A stretch of DNA of 32,383 bases, taken from contig JADJFX010000044.1 of the NCBI GenBank assembly GCA_016708345.1, forward strand, positions 1-32,383, in the 5' to 3' direction. Shown in pieces: positions 4,328 through 13,058 of the stretch. A program made the translations under genes and the position numbers. The DNA comes from Candidatus Rhodoferax bjergmarkensis. GTDB lineage: Bacteria > Pseudomonadota > Gammaproteobacteria > Burkholderiales > Burkholderiaceae_C. The notes below the pieces were generated by a model that saw only the letters and a program-made list of their open reading frames with translations, did no database searches and was not told the origin of the DNA. Every line of letters begins with the position of its first letter. The first letter of the stretch is position 1.

Positions 4328-6526
4328 TCACACGACAGCGCCGGTTGCGTCCACCCACGCTGTTCCGTTGTACCAGATTGGCTTGCCATCGGCGTCAAGA
4401 GTCGTGTCCATGTAGACAACCCCGATGTCCGTTGCTGCCAGTGTCGGTCGGTTTGCCGTCGTGTTTTTGGACACCCCTGCCTGCCCGGATTGCCGCCACG
4501 TTGATGCGCTGGCGCTGTTTGTGGTCGCCGTGTACTCCGATGGCGTACCGTATGCAGCTTCAGGCAGGTAGACGCGCATTCCGACAAGTCCAGCAGCAGA
4601 CGGAGCGGCAACAGCATACCAGCGGCCATTGATGTCAGATCCAGAAGCGACATTGGCGATGGTGCCGCTGTTTACGGCGATGGAAAACTTGCTGTAAGGA
4701 TGGTCGCCGTTGACGACAAACCCGAGCAGCGTGTCCGGCGCCTCGAAATCTGCGAGGCGGCCGACAAGCCCTGACATATCGCAGTTGTCGAAAGTGACCT
4801 TTCCGTAATTCGGAGTATCCGACCCGATGCGAGCAAAGTTGACGGCAGCCGCCAGCTTGCAGCCAATGAACTCATAAATCCCGTTGCGGTGGGCATCAAT
4901 CACGCTGTCGAATCGATCATCAAACTCGCAGTTGATGAACGACACCCGGAAAGGCAGCGCGCCGGAATACGTCGCAGGCGACTGTATGGCGTACCCGGTG
5001 ACAGATGCCGTCATGTCGTCATCGCCCTCGATGCGGCAGTTGACGACATTGAGGTACATGCCGAACGTGGCTTTGCTGCCGTCAAAATACCACGGAGACA
5101 TCGCGCCCGCATCAACTCGCACGCGGATCAGGCTATCGGAAACCGAACTGCCCGGCGCCAACCGGAACCAACGCGTTGAGCTGCCGCTGGTGTACGTTGT
5201 CGCCACGCCGATGGTGCTGTTGCGGCATGTCACCAGCGCATCATAAAACACGGTATTGAGCGCATAGGTGCTGATCACGTTGACGCGCATTCCCGTATTG
5301 TCGGCGCTGAATCCGCCGATATCCAGGACGTCAAATCGGCAGGCGGTGATTGTTGCCAGCGTCGGGATGCCATCCAGCGGACTCGATACGTTCGGCTCAG
5401 ACTGGATGAAGTAGCCCGAACACCCGTCGATCGACAGATTTTGAACGCAGGCCTGGAACTCAATATCACCGCGCGGCGACCCGGTGTAGTTCGCATTCCT
5501 GGCATGGCAGCCGATAATGACGGCAGAGTTGATACGCCCTTCAGCAAGCTGAATATGACTGCCAATGCGATCGAGCATTACCAGATTTTCAAACCAGGCG
5601 TTACGCAATACCGCCGTGTTTTTGATGTTGATAGCAATAGTGTGTGCCTGTTCGTATTTCGTGTCAGGCGACGGCAGAGGCGTATTGGCCCCGTTTTTGT
5701 CGAATGTCAGGTCACGCACGGTCACCGACTCGGCGACGTTTGTCCCTGTTGCCGTGATGTACAGCATTTTGCAGGCTGTCGCGCCGGTGTCGCCGCCCTT
5801 GTTTGCAGACTCGCGGATGATGCTGACGTCTGGTCCGTCGCCGCACATCACGAGAGACTGGCCATTGCCGAGTGTCGCGGTGATGTTGGGCGACAGCGGC
5901 CCCATGACAAACTCACCAGCAGGCACATAGACTGCCAGTCCGTTTGTCACGCAATACGTCACCACATCCTGAAAAATCAATGAATCATCGGTCGTATTGT
6001 CGCCTTTAGCGCCAAACCACCGAACATTGATCGCGCTGGTATTGACACGCTTCCACCGGCCTGTCGGAACCCCTGTCACCTGAATGATGGTCCCGCCGTT
6101 ATCAGCCGCCGTGCTGACGGAATCAAACCAGAAATCCCCGCCTCCATTATCTCCGGCAGCCCAATACCCGAGCACTGTCGCCAACTGACCATAGGCCGCG
6201 CCGCCAAGGCTGCGAAGGTCGGCAATGGTGCGGACGGCCTGATTCCCGGCATTGTTGCCGGTCACGTCATCGCGCTGCCAAATGAGCGTGTCGTCGGACG
6301 CTGTCAGCTTGAATCGATACGGGTAATCGCTGTCGAGCCAGATGTCGGCGTAACCCTCCGCATCCAGGATGACAGGGTTTGTGTTCGGCGTGCCGTCAGC
6401 GTCGGAATAGGTCGCTTTCGGGTCGTCCGTGTTGTTCAAGCTGGTGTAGAGTTTACCACCGGCCAGCGGGTTTCCGTTTTCATCCTCAAACCGGACGCGC
6501 GGCCACGGCGACAGGGAATACGCCAT
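4328..6526 (-). CDS. Tailspike / receptor-binding protein with beta-helix
   Basis: 732 aa. The start is ATG at 6526 in a TAATG overlap with the preceding stop, behind GGAG. Residues 1-90 (MAYSLSPWPRVRFEDENGNP, then GGKLYTSLNNTDDP) form the small head-binding domain found in many podovirus and prophage tailspikes. VRWFGAKGDNTTDD (168-181) is the usual entry to a right-handed pectate-lyase-like beta-helix. The C-terminal 45 residues (NRPTLAATDIGVVYMDTT, then WYNGTAWVD) are a common terminal module. It would bind, and perhaps cleave, host surface polysaccharide. The catalytic residues cannot be identified by eye. Confidence 0.9.
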   Translation of the reverse strand: MAYSLSPWPRVRFEDENGNPLAGGKLYTSLNNTDDPKATYSDADGTPNTNPVILDAEGYADIWLDSDYPYRFKLTASDDTLIWQRDDVTGNNAGNQAVRTIADLRSLGGAAYGQLATVLGYWAAGDNGGGDFWFDSVSTAADNGGTIIQVTGVPTGRWKRVNTSAINVRWFGAKGDNTTDDSLIFQDVVTYCVTNGLAVYVPAGEFVMGPLSPNITATLGNGQSLVMCGDGPDVSIIRESANKGGDTGATACKMLYITATGTNVAESVTVRDLTFDKNGANTPLPSPDTKYEQAHTIAINIKNTAVLRNAWFENLVMLDRIGSHIQLAEGRINSAVIIGCHARNANYTGSPRGDIEFQACVQNLSIDGCSGYFIQSEPNVSSPLDGIPTLATITACRFDVLDIGGFSADNTGMRVNVISTYALNTVFYDALVTCRNSTIGVATTYTSGSSTRWFRLAPGSSVSDSLIRVRVDAGAMSPWYFDGSKATFGMYLNVVNCRIEGDDDMTASVTGYAIQSPATYSGALPFRVSFINCEFDDRFDSVIDAHRNGIYEFIGCKLAAAVNFARIGSDTPNYGKVTFDNCDMSGLVGRLADFEAPDTLLGFVVNGDHPYSKFSIAVNSGTIANVASGSDINGRWYAVAAPSAAGLVGMRVYLPEAAYGTPSEYTATTNSASASTWRQSGQAGVSKNTTANRPTLAATDIGVVYMDTTLDADGKPIWYNGTAWVDATGAVV

Positions 6527-8577
6527 TATTGATCTCCGTTTGTGGCGTTTCCGCCGGTTAACCACGGGTTTTGACGACCGACGAACGCGCCAGCCGCAGA
6601 TGCCTGTTTAGCCTGTTGCCGAGCGATAAGGTCAAGCAGGCCAGACATTTCCATCAGTTTCGCTCGGGCGGCATCACCTTTCAGCAACAATATCCTGCCC
6701 ATCTCGTTGCGGATTGGCTCTGGAAGATCTGTCTGCTTGACGAGCTTCTGAAGCCAACTCATTGCGCCGGGAACATCGCCTGCTTTTGCAGATGCAGCAC
6801 CCGCAGCAGCCTCTTTGATCGCTTCGATGCCGAGGTCGTCAGCGTTTGCCAGTCGTGTTGCCGTCTGCGAACCGCCGCCTACAGAACCCTCCATCAGCTT
6901 GAGCTTAGCCTGCTTGGCAAGCGAAGAAATAAACCGGCCCGCATCCTTGCCAAACGCGAGCTGGATTTTCTCCCGAGTTGACGGGTTTTTCCAATTGTTC
7001 ATCAGCCACGTTTGTCCGGACTGATCTCCAGCCTTTTCACGGATAGCCTGCATGAGTCCGACGCGCATGGCCATGATTTCGGATTCCGACATATCGGCAA
7101 TTGCCTCGCGGATGGCGAAGTTCTTGTCGGGCGCAAAGGCGTTGCGGCCAATTTCTGCCGCGTCTCTCAGCTTTGACGGACCAGCAAACGCATCACGCGC
7201 CGCCTTGTAAACAGATTGCCCTGTCTGCGGGTCAATCGTCATGTCATCCAGCTTGTTGCGCAAATCGACCAGCAGGCTCTGGTATGCCATCCCTTTCGGG
7301 GACACCTTCCCAGTCACCGCGTCAGTTTCCTTCCTGACCAACTGATCAAGTCCTCGCTTTACCATGTCCAGGTCTGCCATCCCAACAGGCATCCCTGATG
7401 CCGTCGGCACGTCCTCAAGGGTGAATCTTTGCCGAAGTGCCGTCGCCATCGTTCGCGCCTCTCCCAATGCGCCGAGGTCGCGCGATGCGTTGATGATGCT
7501 GGATAAATCGTCATCAACCGTAACTGTCATCGCTCGCAGTCGCTGATACAACGGCTTAGCTGCGGACTCCCTGGATTTGACGAGATCATCAACCGTCTGC
7601 TGGAATTGCGCCCCTCTTGTCCCGAGTGCCTTGTCAGCCTCGCGCATAATCGCAGCGCCGCGCCCTGCCTGCCGCTGCATGACAGCCTGTGCAGCAGCCT
7701 CGGGGGTCCGACCTGGCAGGGTTGCCAGTACATCAAACTCCCGACGCGTTTGCGTGCCGCCGACGTCAACCAGACGAGCGTCTCTCCCCATCCATCGCAG
7801 ATATGCCAGAGCCCGCGCCAGTGGATCTTTCACGGATGCAGTAGTCGGCTGGTCGCGAATGAGTTGCTCGGCGACTTTTCGAGTCGCGTAGTCATCGCGT
7901 GACATGCCAGCAGGTTTCAGCGCATCCGGTACGGCAGCAGCCACTCGTTCCGCCGCTTTTGGCGGTAGCATCCTGCCAGTCCTGCCCACCACGCCGGAAA
8001 GGATGTTGACGACAGGAACCGACGCTCCAGCCGTTGCCGCCGACGATAGCCCGCCAGTCAAAACGTCGCTCAATAGATTGCCGTCCTGATTTTCTGACTC
8101 GCCAGCCGATGTTATTGCTCCATAACCCGCTGCCGTCCCGCCAGCACCCGCCATCTGTCGCGCCAATACGCCAGCGCCAGATGCGCCAGCCGGTGCCTTT
8201 AATACCAGTTGCGGCCCGCCGACAAAAACAGGCGCAGATGCCATCAAAGGCGCAACAGTCGCGGTGATCGGGTAGTCCTTGCGGTATTGTTCTTCCATTC
8301 CGCGAATCAGGTCTCGTCCCTCGCGATATGCTGGCAGGTAATCGCCACCTGTCAGCATGGACTTAGCGCCCTGAACCGCGCCGGTCATTTCGTCGAGGGA
8401 GCTAAATAGCGGCCCCTGCATCGCGGTGACGAAGCCTTGGACTGGAGATGGCAAGTCAGCGCCGGATGCGCGGGCTATCTGCTCTGGAGTCAACGCTGGA
8501 CGTGCTTCAGGCGCGTCATCAATTGTAAATCCAGACGATGATGCCGGAATTTCGTCCTCAATCGTGAATCGTGCCAT
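6526..8577 (-). CDS. DNA ejection / internal virion protein, gp16-like
   Basis: 683 aa. ATG 8577 overlaps the upstream stop (TAATG) with GAGG in place. The N-terminus (MARFTIEDEIPASSSGFTID) is polar. About 90-200 is rich in Ala/Gly with hydrophobic stretches (ITATVAPLMASAPVFVGG, LTGGLSSAATAGASVPVV), which could insert into membranes. The C-terminal half is helical. Size, place between a gp20-like protein and the tailspike, and composition match the largest podovirus ejection protein, which enters the cell with the DNA. The assignment comes mainly from gene order. Confidence 0.7.
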   Translation of the reverse strand: MARFTIEDEIPASSSGFTIDDAPEARPALTPEQIARASGADLPSPVQGFVTAMQGPLFSSLDEMTGAVQGAKSMLTGGDYLPAYREGRDLIRGMEEQYRKDYPITATVAPLMASAPVFVGGPQLVLKAPAGASGAGVLARQMAGAGGTAAGYGAITSAGESENQDGNLLSDVLTGGLSSAATAGASVPVVNILSGVVGRTGRMLPPKAAERVAAAVPDALKPAGMSRDDYATRKVAEQLIRDQPTTASVKDPLARALAYLRWMGRDARLVDVGGTQTRREFDVLATLPGRTPEAAAQAVMQRQAGRGAAIMREADKALGTRGAQFQQTVDDLVKSRESAAKPLYQRLRAMTVTVDDDLSSIINASRDLGALGEARTMATALRQRFTLEDVPTASGMPVGMADLDMVKRGLDQLVRKETDAVTGKVSPKGMAYQSLLVDLRNKLDDMTIDPQTGQSVYKAARDAFAGPSKLRDAAEIGRNAFAPDKNFAIREAIADMSESEIMAMRVGLMQAIREKAGDQSGQTWLMNNWKNPSTREKIQLAFGKDAGRFISSLAKQAKLKLMEGSVGGGSQTATRLANADDLGIEAIKEAAAGAASAKAGDVPGAMSWLQKLVKQTDLPEPIRNEMGRILLLKGDAARAKLMEMSGLLDLIARQQAKQASAAGAFVGRQNPWLTGGNATNGDQ

Positions 8578-9890
8578 TACGGAATCCTCACCCATTTCGT
8601 GCCATCAGACCTGTACCGGATGCCTGTCGCGTTATCTGTTGCAATCTTTCCCGGCAATTGCGATGCAGGCGGCAGGATGTTGACCTGCTGGCGCTGCGGC
8701 TTGGATTGTCCGCCTTGGTCTTGCTTAGGTAAAGCCCGCCCAGCGCGTGATTTTAGCGAATCAAGGTACACTTTTACGCTGTCGAGTTTTTGCTTGATGA
8801 CGGCTGGTTTGTCGCCGTAAACCGGGGTTAGCTCCTCGATCTTTTGACGTGCCTCTTCATAATTAACACCAGCGCCTGTTGCCGCTCGCAACGCGGCCTC
8901 AGACAACGACCGCGCACCATGCAAAAACATCTGACGATCCTCCGACCGAACAACGTTAGCAACCCCCTCCGGAACAACACGCTCCATCAGTCCCTGCTCA
9001 ATTGCTCGCGGGTTTTTCTTGATGATATTCGACATGTTATTCCATGCGTTTTCGGCCTGAGCAAGCCATCCAGCAGCTTTGCGCTCGTCTTCTGTTGGTA
9101 ATCCGCCTCCTGCCGGTGGCTTAACGATTGCCGCGCCGCCTGGCTTCGTTACCGGGACAGCAGGAGCGGACGGATTGTCTAGGTCAATGACAAATGTCCC
9201 TGTTTCGTCTGTGACAACTTGGGTTCTTGGCGCTCGCTTAGCTTCCGGCTTTTTCTCTGGCGGCAAAACAGTACCCGGCGGCAGGTTGTCGAGGTCAACC
9301 ACCTCGATTCCGCGAGCCGTTCGCACGATCCGAATCCTCTGCTTTGCAGGATCACGCTCAGCAGCAAATCCAGTCGGCTCATAGCGCCCGGTCATCATGT
9401 TGAGCGCGTATTCCATCCCGTCCTGGCCGCGCTTGGTTTCTGCGCCGAATGGCTTGGCTTGCGAGGCCTGACCGGTACGCGCCGCTTTCATCGCCTCAAA
9501 CGCGCCCTGAATGTCGCCAGCCTTAAACATGGCGTCAATGCTGGCGGACTGCATGTCCTCAAGCGTCGGCTGACGACCAGGAACTGCCGGAGCCACTTCG
9601 CGCGCATTCATCTCATACGGCGATTGCGGTACACCAGTCTGATTGGGCGTATTCCACTGGAAATCAGTCACCGTCTGCGCGGGTTTCCCCTGCCGGATGG
9701 CGTTGATTGCCTCTCCCATATACCGCTCGGTATCAGTCTCTCGGCGGCGCTTGCGGGACTCGTAATCCATCCGCATTTCATCCAACTTTTGCTGGATGGC
9801 GTTGGCTCGCGCATCTTGCATGACGCCAGCCGGGTTCAGCGGATTGCCAATAGCCGCCAGCGGTAACCGGGTATCAAGATTGACGGCCAT
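8577..9890 (-). CDS. DNA ejection protein, gp20-like
   Basis: 437 aa. ATG 9890 follows AAGGAG and overlaps the upstream gene by 17 bp. The N-terminal 60 residues form a charged helix (QQKLDEMRMDYESRKRRRE). The middle is Pro-rich and low-complexity (about 200-265). The C-terminal region has a conserved-looking helix block (ERKAAGWLAQAENAWNNM, then LSEAALRAATGAGVNYEEA) seen in podovirus ejection proteins. It ends in a beta segment (GIRYRSDGTKWVRIP). It would be packaged in the virion and translocated with the DNA. The assignment is by context plus this C-terminal block. Confidence 0.7.
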   Translation of the reverse strand: MAVNLDTRLPLAAIGNPLNPAGVMQDARANAIQQKLDEMRMDYESRKRRRETDTERYMGEAINAIRQGKPAQTVTDFQWNTPNQTGVPQSPYEMNAREVAPAVPGRQPTLEDMQSASIDAMFKAGDIQGAFEAMKAARTGQASQAKPFGAETKRGQDGMEYALNMMTGRYEPTGFAAERDPAKQRIRIVRTARGIEVVDLDNLPPGTVLPPEKKPEAKRAPRTQVVTDETGTFVIDLDNPSAPAVPVTKPGGAAIVKPPAGGGLPTEDERKAAGWLAQAENAWNNMSNIIKKNPRAIEQGLMERVVPEGVANVVRSEDRQMFLHGARSLSEAALRAATGAGVNYEEARQKIEELTPVYGDKPAVIKQKLDSVKVYLDSLKSRAGRALPKQDQGGQSKPQRQQVNILPPASQLPGKIATDNATGIRYRSDGTKWVRIP

Positions 9891-10569
9891 TGACTATCTC
9901 CTTACTTTTTGCCGTCTTTGTGCCGTAGTACATCGACCCCAGGCCAATCAGGTCGGACATCATGTTCTGATTCGCGCCAGCCTTTGCCGCGTAGGCGCTC
10001 GCCCGAGAGTTTGCTGCCTGGCCGATGTTCTGTCCGTACTGGCTCGCATAGTTTCCGGACAATTGCGCCAACTGATTGCTGGTCTGCTGCCCGGTATTCG
10101 CCAGACCTGCCAGCCGGTTATAAATGTCGCTGTTCTGTTGCGCCCAGCGGTTGTAGGCGTTCTGGTATTCGTCAGATGCCATTCCCTGATTTACGCGCAT
10201 GGCCTCTTTCAGCGCCGCGCCGGAGTTGAGCATACCGCGCGCCGCCTGAGACCGATCCATTCCGCGCTGAGCTTCTCCAAGGCGGTACTGATAGCCTGGG
10301 TCTTGCTGGAAATCCTGCGCGCTGAATCGCGTCGTCATGTCAGTACCAGGCCGCATCATCCCGGCCAACTGAGACAGTGATTTCGCGCCCTGTTTTCGCC
10401 ACGGCTCCAAATCATCGCGCCCTTGCTGATACATTTTCCATTCGGTTTCGTTTGCCGCCTGCGCCGCTTGCTCTTGGGCAGCAGCTGCGGATTTTGCCGC
10501 CTTGCGCTGGCTGCGTGCGCCGAAACCAGATGCCAGAGCCCCGCCGATAAGTGCCGTTTCAATGCCCAT
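9874..10569 (-). CDS. DNA transfer (ejection) protein, gp7-like
   Basis: 231 aa with RBS GAGG before ATG 10569. It starts with a short hydrophobic segment (IGGALASGFGA) and a long Ala/Gln-rich helix (KAAKSAAAAQEQAAQAANE). It then carries the DPGYQYRLGEAQRGMDRS segment (about 90-107) that marks this widespread family of podovirus DNA-transfer proteins. Gln/Asn-rich helices fill the rest. It is the smallest member of the three-gene ejection set and should be ejected first into the periplasm or envelope during infection. Confidence 0.8.
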   Translation of the reverse strand: MGIETALIGGALASGFGARSQRKAAKSAAAAQEQAAQAANETEWKMYQQGRDDLEPWRKQGAKSLSQLAGMMRPGTDMTTRFSAQDFQQDPGYQYRLGEAQRGMDRSQAARGMLNSGAALKEAMRVNQGMASDEYQNAYNRWAQQNSDIYNRLAGLANTGQQTSNQLAQLSGNYASQYGQNIGQAANSRASAYAAKAGANQNMMSDLIGLGSMYYGTKTAKSKEIVNGRQS

Positions 10570-10571
10570 GA

Positions 10572-10919
10572 TTACCTCATCTCATAATGCAGGACGTGGC
10601 CAGTGTTGCCCGTCATTGTAAACCCAAACCGTTCTACAAACTCACGCCCGGCATCGTGATCGACGTTTACTGTCGTCACCAGCCTACCATGCAAGGCCTT
10701 GTGCCGCATTACGCGCCGATACATTCCAGGCGTGGCCCAGCGCCTGAAAAACTCAGGCTTGATGCAGCAATGCAACTCCGGACCATTTGCCATTATTGCG
10801 CCAGCCAGTACACCATCAACAACCACCGGCCAGAATTCCCAGCCGGACGTATCCGCCACGAACTCATCAAGCCCGTAGCCGTCATGGAATTGCCATTTGC
10901 TGGCATCCCATGCGGCCAT
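10572..10919 (-). CDS. GNAT-fold acetyltransferase-like virion-region protein
   Basis: 115 aa from ATG 10919. Starts at 10955 or 10946 are also possible but overlap the upstream gene. The order of strands and helices (WEFWPVVVDGVLAGAIMA; RRVMRHKALHG; LVTTVNVDHDAGREFVERFGF; GHVLHYEMR) fits a small GNAT N-acetyltransferase: a hydrophobic beta-hairpin, then the final helix (AGREFVERFGF) and strand. The classic acetyl-CoA loop (R/Q-x-x-G-x-G/A) is not evident, so catalysis is doubtful. Proteins of this kind occur between head-tail and ejection genes in related podoviruses, with unknown roles. Confidence 0.6.
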   Translation of the reverse strand: MAAWDASKWQFHDGYGLDEFVADTSGWEFWPVVVDGVLAGAIMANGPELHCCIKPEFFRRWATPGMYRRVMRHKALHGRLVTTVNVDHDAGREFVERFGFTMTGNTGHVLHYEMR

Positions 10920-10926
10920 GACAACG

Positions 10927-11262
10927 TCAGGTGATCTCGATCCCATTGACATCAATTGTCACCACTGTCGCCGTGCTCGCCAGCGCCTGAATGAAATAAC
11001 CAGACGGGATGTACTTGCCGATCATTTCCGGACAGGTGTACGTCTCATGCGCCGATATGGACTTGGCGTCAATGATCTTGTTTGCCGCCGTTGCAGACCC
11101 GGCAGGTGCGATGATATGGACATCAACCGTCCGAGCCGACGAGTCCGTGTTGGTCAGCGTGAAATTGTCAATCCGCGCCGTGACATTGGTGGCGGTGTAA
11201 TACGTAGCCGCCGATGCGGTCAACTGCTGGGCCGCAACCAGTTTTTTAGGGGTTACTGCCAT
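10927..11262 (-). CDS. Small beta-rich virion protein
   Basis: 111 aa with GAGG before ATG 11262. The sequence alternates hydrophobic and Thr/Ser-rich strands (AATYYTATNVTARIDNFTLTN, read in pieces; ARTVDVHIIAPAGS; ATVVTIDVNGIEIT). It looks like a compact beta-sandwich of the type used for head decoration or tail-tip accessory proteins. No enzyme motif is seen. It lies in the tail and virion gene run. The exact role is unknown. Confidence 0.6.
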   Translation of the reverse strand: MAVTPKKLVAAQQLTASAATYYTATNVTARIDNFTLTNTDSSARTVDVHIIAPAGSATAANKIIDAKSISAHETYTCPEMIGKYIPSGYFIQALASTATVVTIDVNGIEIT

Positions 11263-11615
11263 ATCATCACCTCGTCAATTCGTTTTTGGATCGCGCCGAT
11301 GTTTGCCTGTGCGGCCTGAACCATCGCCCGCAACTGGTCAGGCGCATCAGCCATCGGAGCAATCATCAGCATAAGCCGGTCAACGTCTGCCCTGATTCGA
11401 TCAACATCCGCGCGCATAGCCAGCATTATTGAATCGGAGGCCATCCTTGACGTGACAGCAAGGTCAGCGACTCCGGCAACGGGAGGGGAATCCTCCGCTC
11501 CGGTCATGTTTGTGGCCGGGTCGAGTCCGTTTACGACGGCGTAGACCTTGTACAACCAATCGCGAAACGCCCTGTTGTCTCTCGGGTCAGGTGGCGGCGG
11601 CAGGATGCGGATCAT
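11253..11615 (-). CDS. Small virion-region protein with C-terminal coiled coil
   Basis: 120 aa. ATG 11615 overlaps the upstream stop (TGATG). The N-terminus is Pro-rich (ILPPPPDPRDNRAFRDW) followed by a short aromatic helix. The last 60 residues are amphipathic helix with heptad-like spacing (MLAMRADVDRIRADVDRLML; QAAQANIGAIQKRIDEVM), so it probably forms trimers or dimers. It may be a fibre-associated or tail accessory protein. The family is not recognised. Confidence 0.55.
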   Translation of the reverse strand: MIRILPPPPDPRDNRAFRDWLYKVYAVVNGLDPATNMTGAEDSPPVAGVADLAVTSRMASDSIMLAMRADVDRIRADVDRLMLMIAPMADAPDQLRAMVQAAQANIGAIQKRIDEVMIWQ

Positions 11616-11947
11616 CAGGCTTTTCTGCCCCAGACAGTCACGGCAACCTGCACGCCAGCGGTCCAACTCGACGGCGTCAACGTGATTGATTTCAGCGGCC
11701 GACCCTGGATATAAAACCCGGTCAACGCCGTTGGATCGATGTTGATTGCAGTGCCGCCAGACGTCACCGTTTCAGATGTGCCATTTTTCGGGATGGCAGT
11801 CACGGCGGTAGTGCCAGCCGCAGGACTGCCAACAATCAGCGCCAATTCCACCGAGTACAGGTCACACGCAGACGCAGGGTCGATAGTGATGGTCGTTTCC
11901 GACCCGGTGACAACAACACCCTTGCCAACTTCATACATATTGCTCAT
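11615..11947 (-). CDS. Small beta-rich virion protein
   Basis: 110 aa from ATG 11947, in an ATGA overlap with the preceding small gene and with AGGAG at correct spacing. The protein is Thr/Val/Gly-rich and beta-stranded (GKGVVVTGSETTITIDPA; LYSVELALIVG; LKSITLTPSSWTAGVQVAVT). It resembles the neighbouring 111-aa beta protein in style, perhaps as a paralogue. It is probably a minor head or tail component. No specific function can be read. Confidence 0.6.
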   Translation of the reverse strand: MSNMYEVGKGVVVTGSETTITIDPASACDLYSVELALIVGSPAAGTTAVTAIPKNGTSETVTSGGTAINIDPTALTGFYIQGRPLKSITLTPSSWTAGVQVAVTVWGRKA

Positions 11948-12090
11948 TCCGGTTGCTCCTGTTCTCTTGGAATTGCCTTGCATTCCGACTCAAGCACCAA
12001 TTCACCATCAGCGCCGAACGGAGTCTCACCGTCCCACAACACGACATTGACGGCATATCCATCCGCATCAACAACTACATATCGCTGCAT
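11944..12090 (-). CDS. 48-aa fibre-associated miniprotein
   Basis: 48 aa, beginning 2 bp after the polyglycine fibre gene stop and ending in an ATGA overlap. The opening MQRYVVVDADGYAVNVVLWD (1-20) is a recurrent module after phage tail-fibre genes: a short beta-hairpin with VVDADG, then NVVLWDG. A fibre chaperone or fibre cap is a reasonable inference from position. No activity is known to me. Confidence 0.65.
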   Translation of the reverse strand: MQRYVVVDADGYAVNVVLWDGETPFGADGELVLESECKAIPREQEQPE

Positions 12091-12092
12091 GA

Positions 12093-13058
12093 TCAAAACT
12101 CCAGTACCAATGCCCAGCCATCACCACCGACGCCACCATCGCCGGTCGCGTATGTGCTGCGGCAACCCGCGCCACCACCGCCACCAGAGCCGCGACCACC
12201 CGCACCGCCAGCACCACCAGCGCCACCCGTGCCTCCACCACCACCTCCACCGCCTTGACCGAACAGTCCGCCAGCAGCAGGAGCAGCACCAGCAGTACCA
12301 GCGCTTCCGGTAACACCACCGCCACCAGCAGTAGCGCCTGCTGTCTCCATGAAGCGGGGGCCGCCAGCACCGCCATTAGTTGCAGCATTGCCAGAGTTCA
12401 CACCGCCACCTGAAGCACCACCCACTCCGCCATCACAGGCATATACGCCATTCCCCGCCGTAGCTGCCGCAGAGCAGCCTCCGCCGCCGCTGGCACACCC
12501 CACTGCCGCAGTTCCATTTGGTGAGGCTCCATTACCCCCTCCGCCCGCGCCGTATACGGCCGAGACGCTGACCGAACTGCCCTTTGCCCGCTGGCTGCCA
12601 CCAGCACCGCCATAGTTGGAAGCAGCAGAGGCACCACCCCCACCACCCCCACCTCCGCCATACGCCGTGGCAATCGTACCGAACGTGGTGTTTCCGCCTT
12701 GATCGCCAGCATTGCCGACCACCGCTCCCGCATTTGTGACGCTCGCCCCAGCCGTGCCACCCGCTGCAATCCCTACCGGCACAACGCCTGTAGGGTACGC
12801 AGCCAGAACCTCGGCGCGTGTTAGCACCAACTCGCGTTTTCCCGCTCCACCGCCACCAGCGCCACCCGTGCAGGCTACGCCAGCCCCAGACGTGCCGCCA
12901 GACCCGCCACCCCCGCCACCACCAATGAGCAGAATGTACAGCGACTTGGTTGACGCGCCCATCGTGAAATCTGCCGAGCTGGTGAACTCGGTGGATTTCG
13001 CAGCGCCAGCCGAAGAAGAACCGGCACCGGAAAGTCCAGTATTTGCCTCAATTGCCAT
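12093..13058 (-). CDS. Polyglycine-rich tail fibre / adhesin
   Basis: 321 aa with GGAG before ATG 13058. After about 45 ordinary residues comes SLYILLIGGGGGGG, followed by many runs of 4-9 glycines separated by short Ala/Ser/Asn-rich linkers up to about residue 305. It closes with GGDGWALVLEF. Such glycine-rich domains, with runs that can form packed polyglycine-II helices, are known from phage adhesins (S16 gp38 is the structural example). The closing GxGxxLVLEF is typical of the gly-rich fibre family. Cys at about 62, 189, 195, 208 and 298 could cross-link. It would be a second receptor-binding protein beside the tailspike. Confidence 0.75.
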   Translation of the reverse strand: MAIEANTGLSGAGSSSAGAAKSTEFTSSADFTMGASTKSLYILLIGGGGGGGSGGTSGAGVACTGGAGGGGAGKRELVLTRAEVLAAYPTGVVPVGIAAGGTAGASVTNAGAVVGNAGDQGGNTTFGTIATAYGGGGGGGGGASAASNYGGAGGSQRAKGSSVSVSAVYGAGGGGNGASPNGTAAVGCASGGGGCSAAATAGNGVYACDGGVGGASGGGVNSGNAATNGGAGGPRFMETAGATAGGGGVTGSAGTAGAAPAAGGLFGQGGGGGGGGTGGAGGAGGAGGRGSGGGGGAGCRSTYATGDGGVGGDGWALVLEF

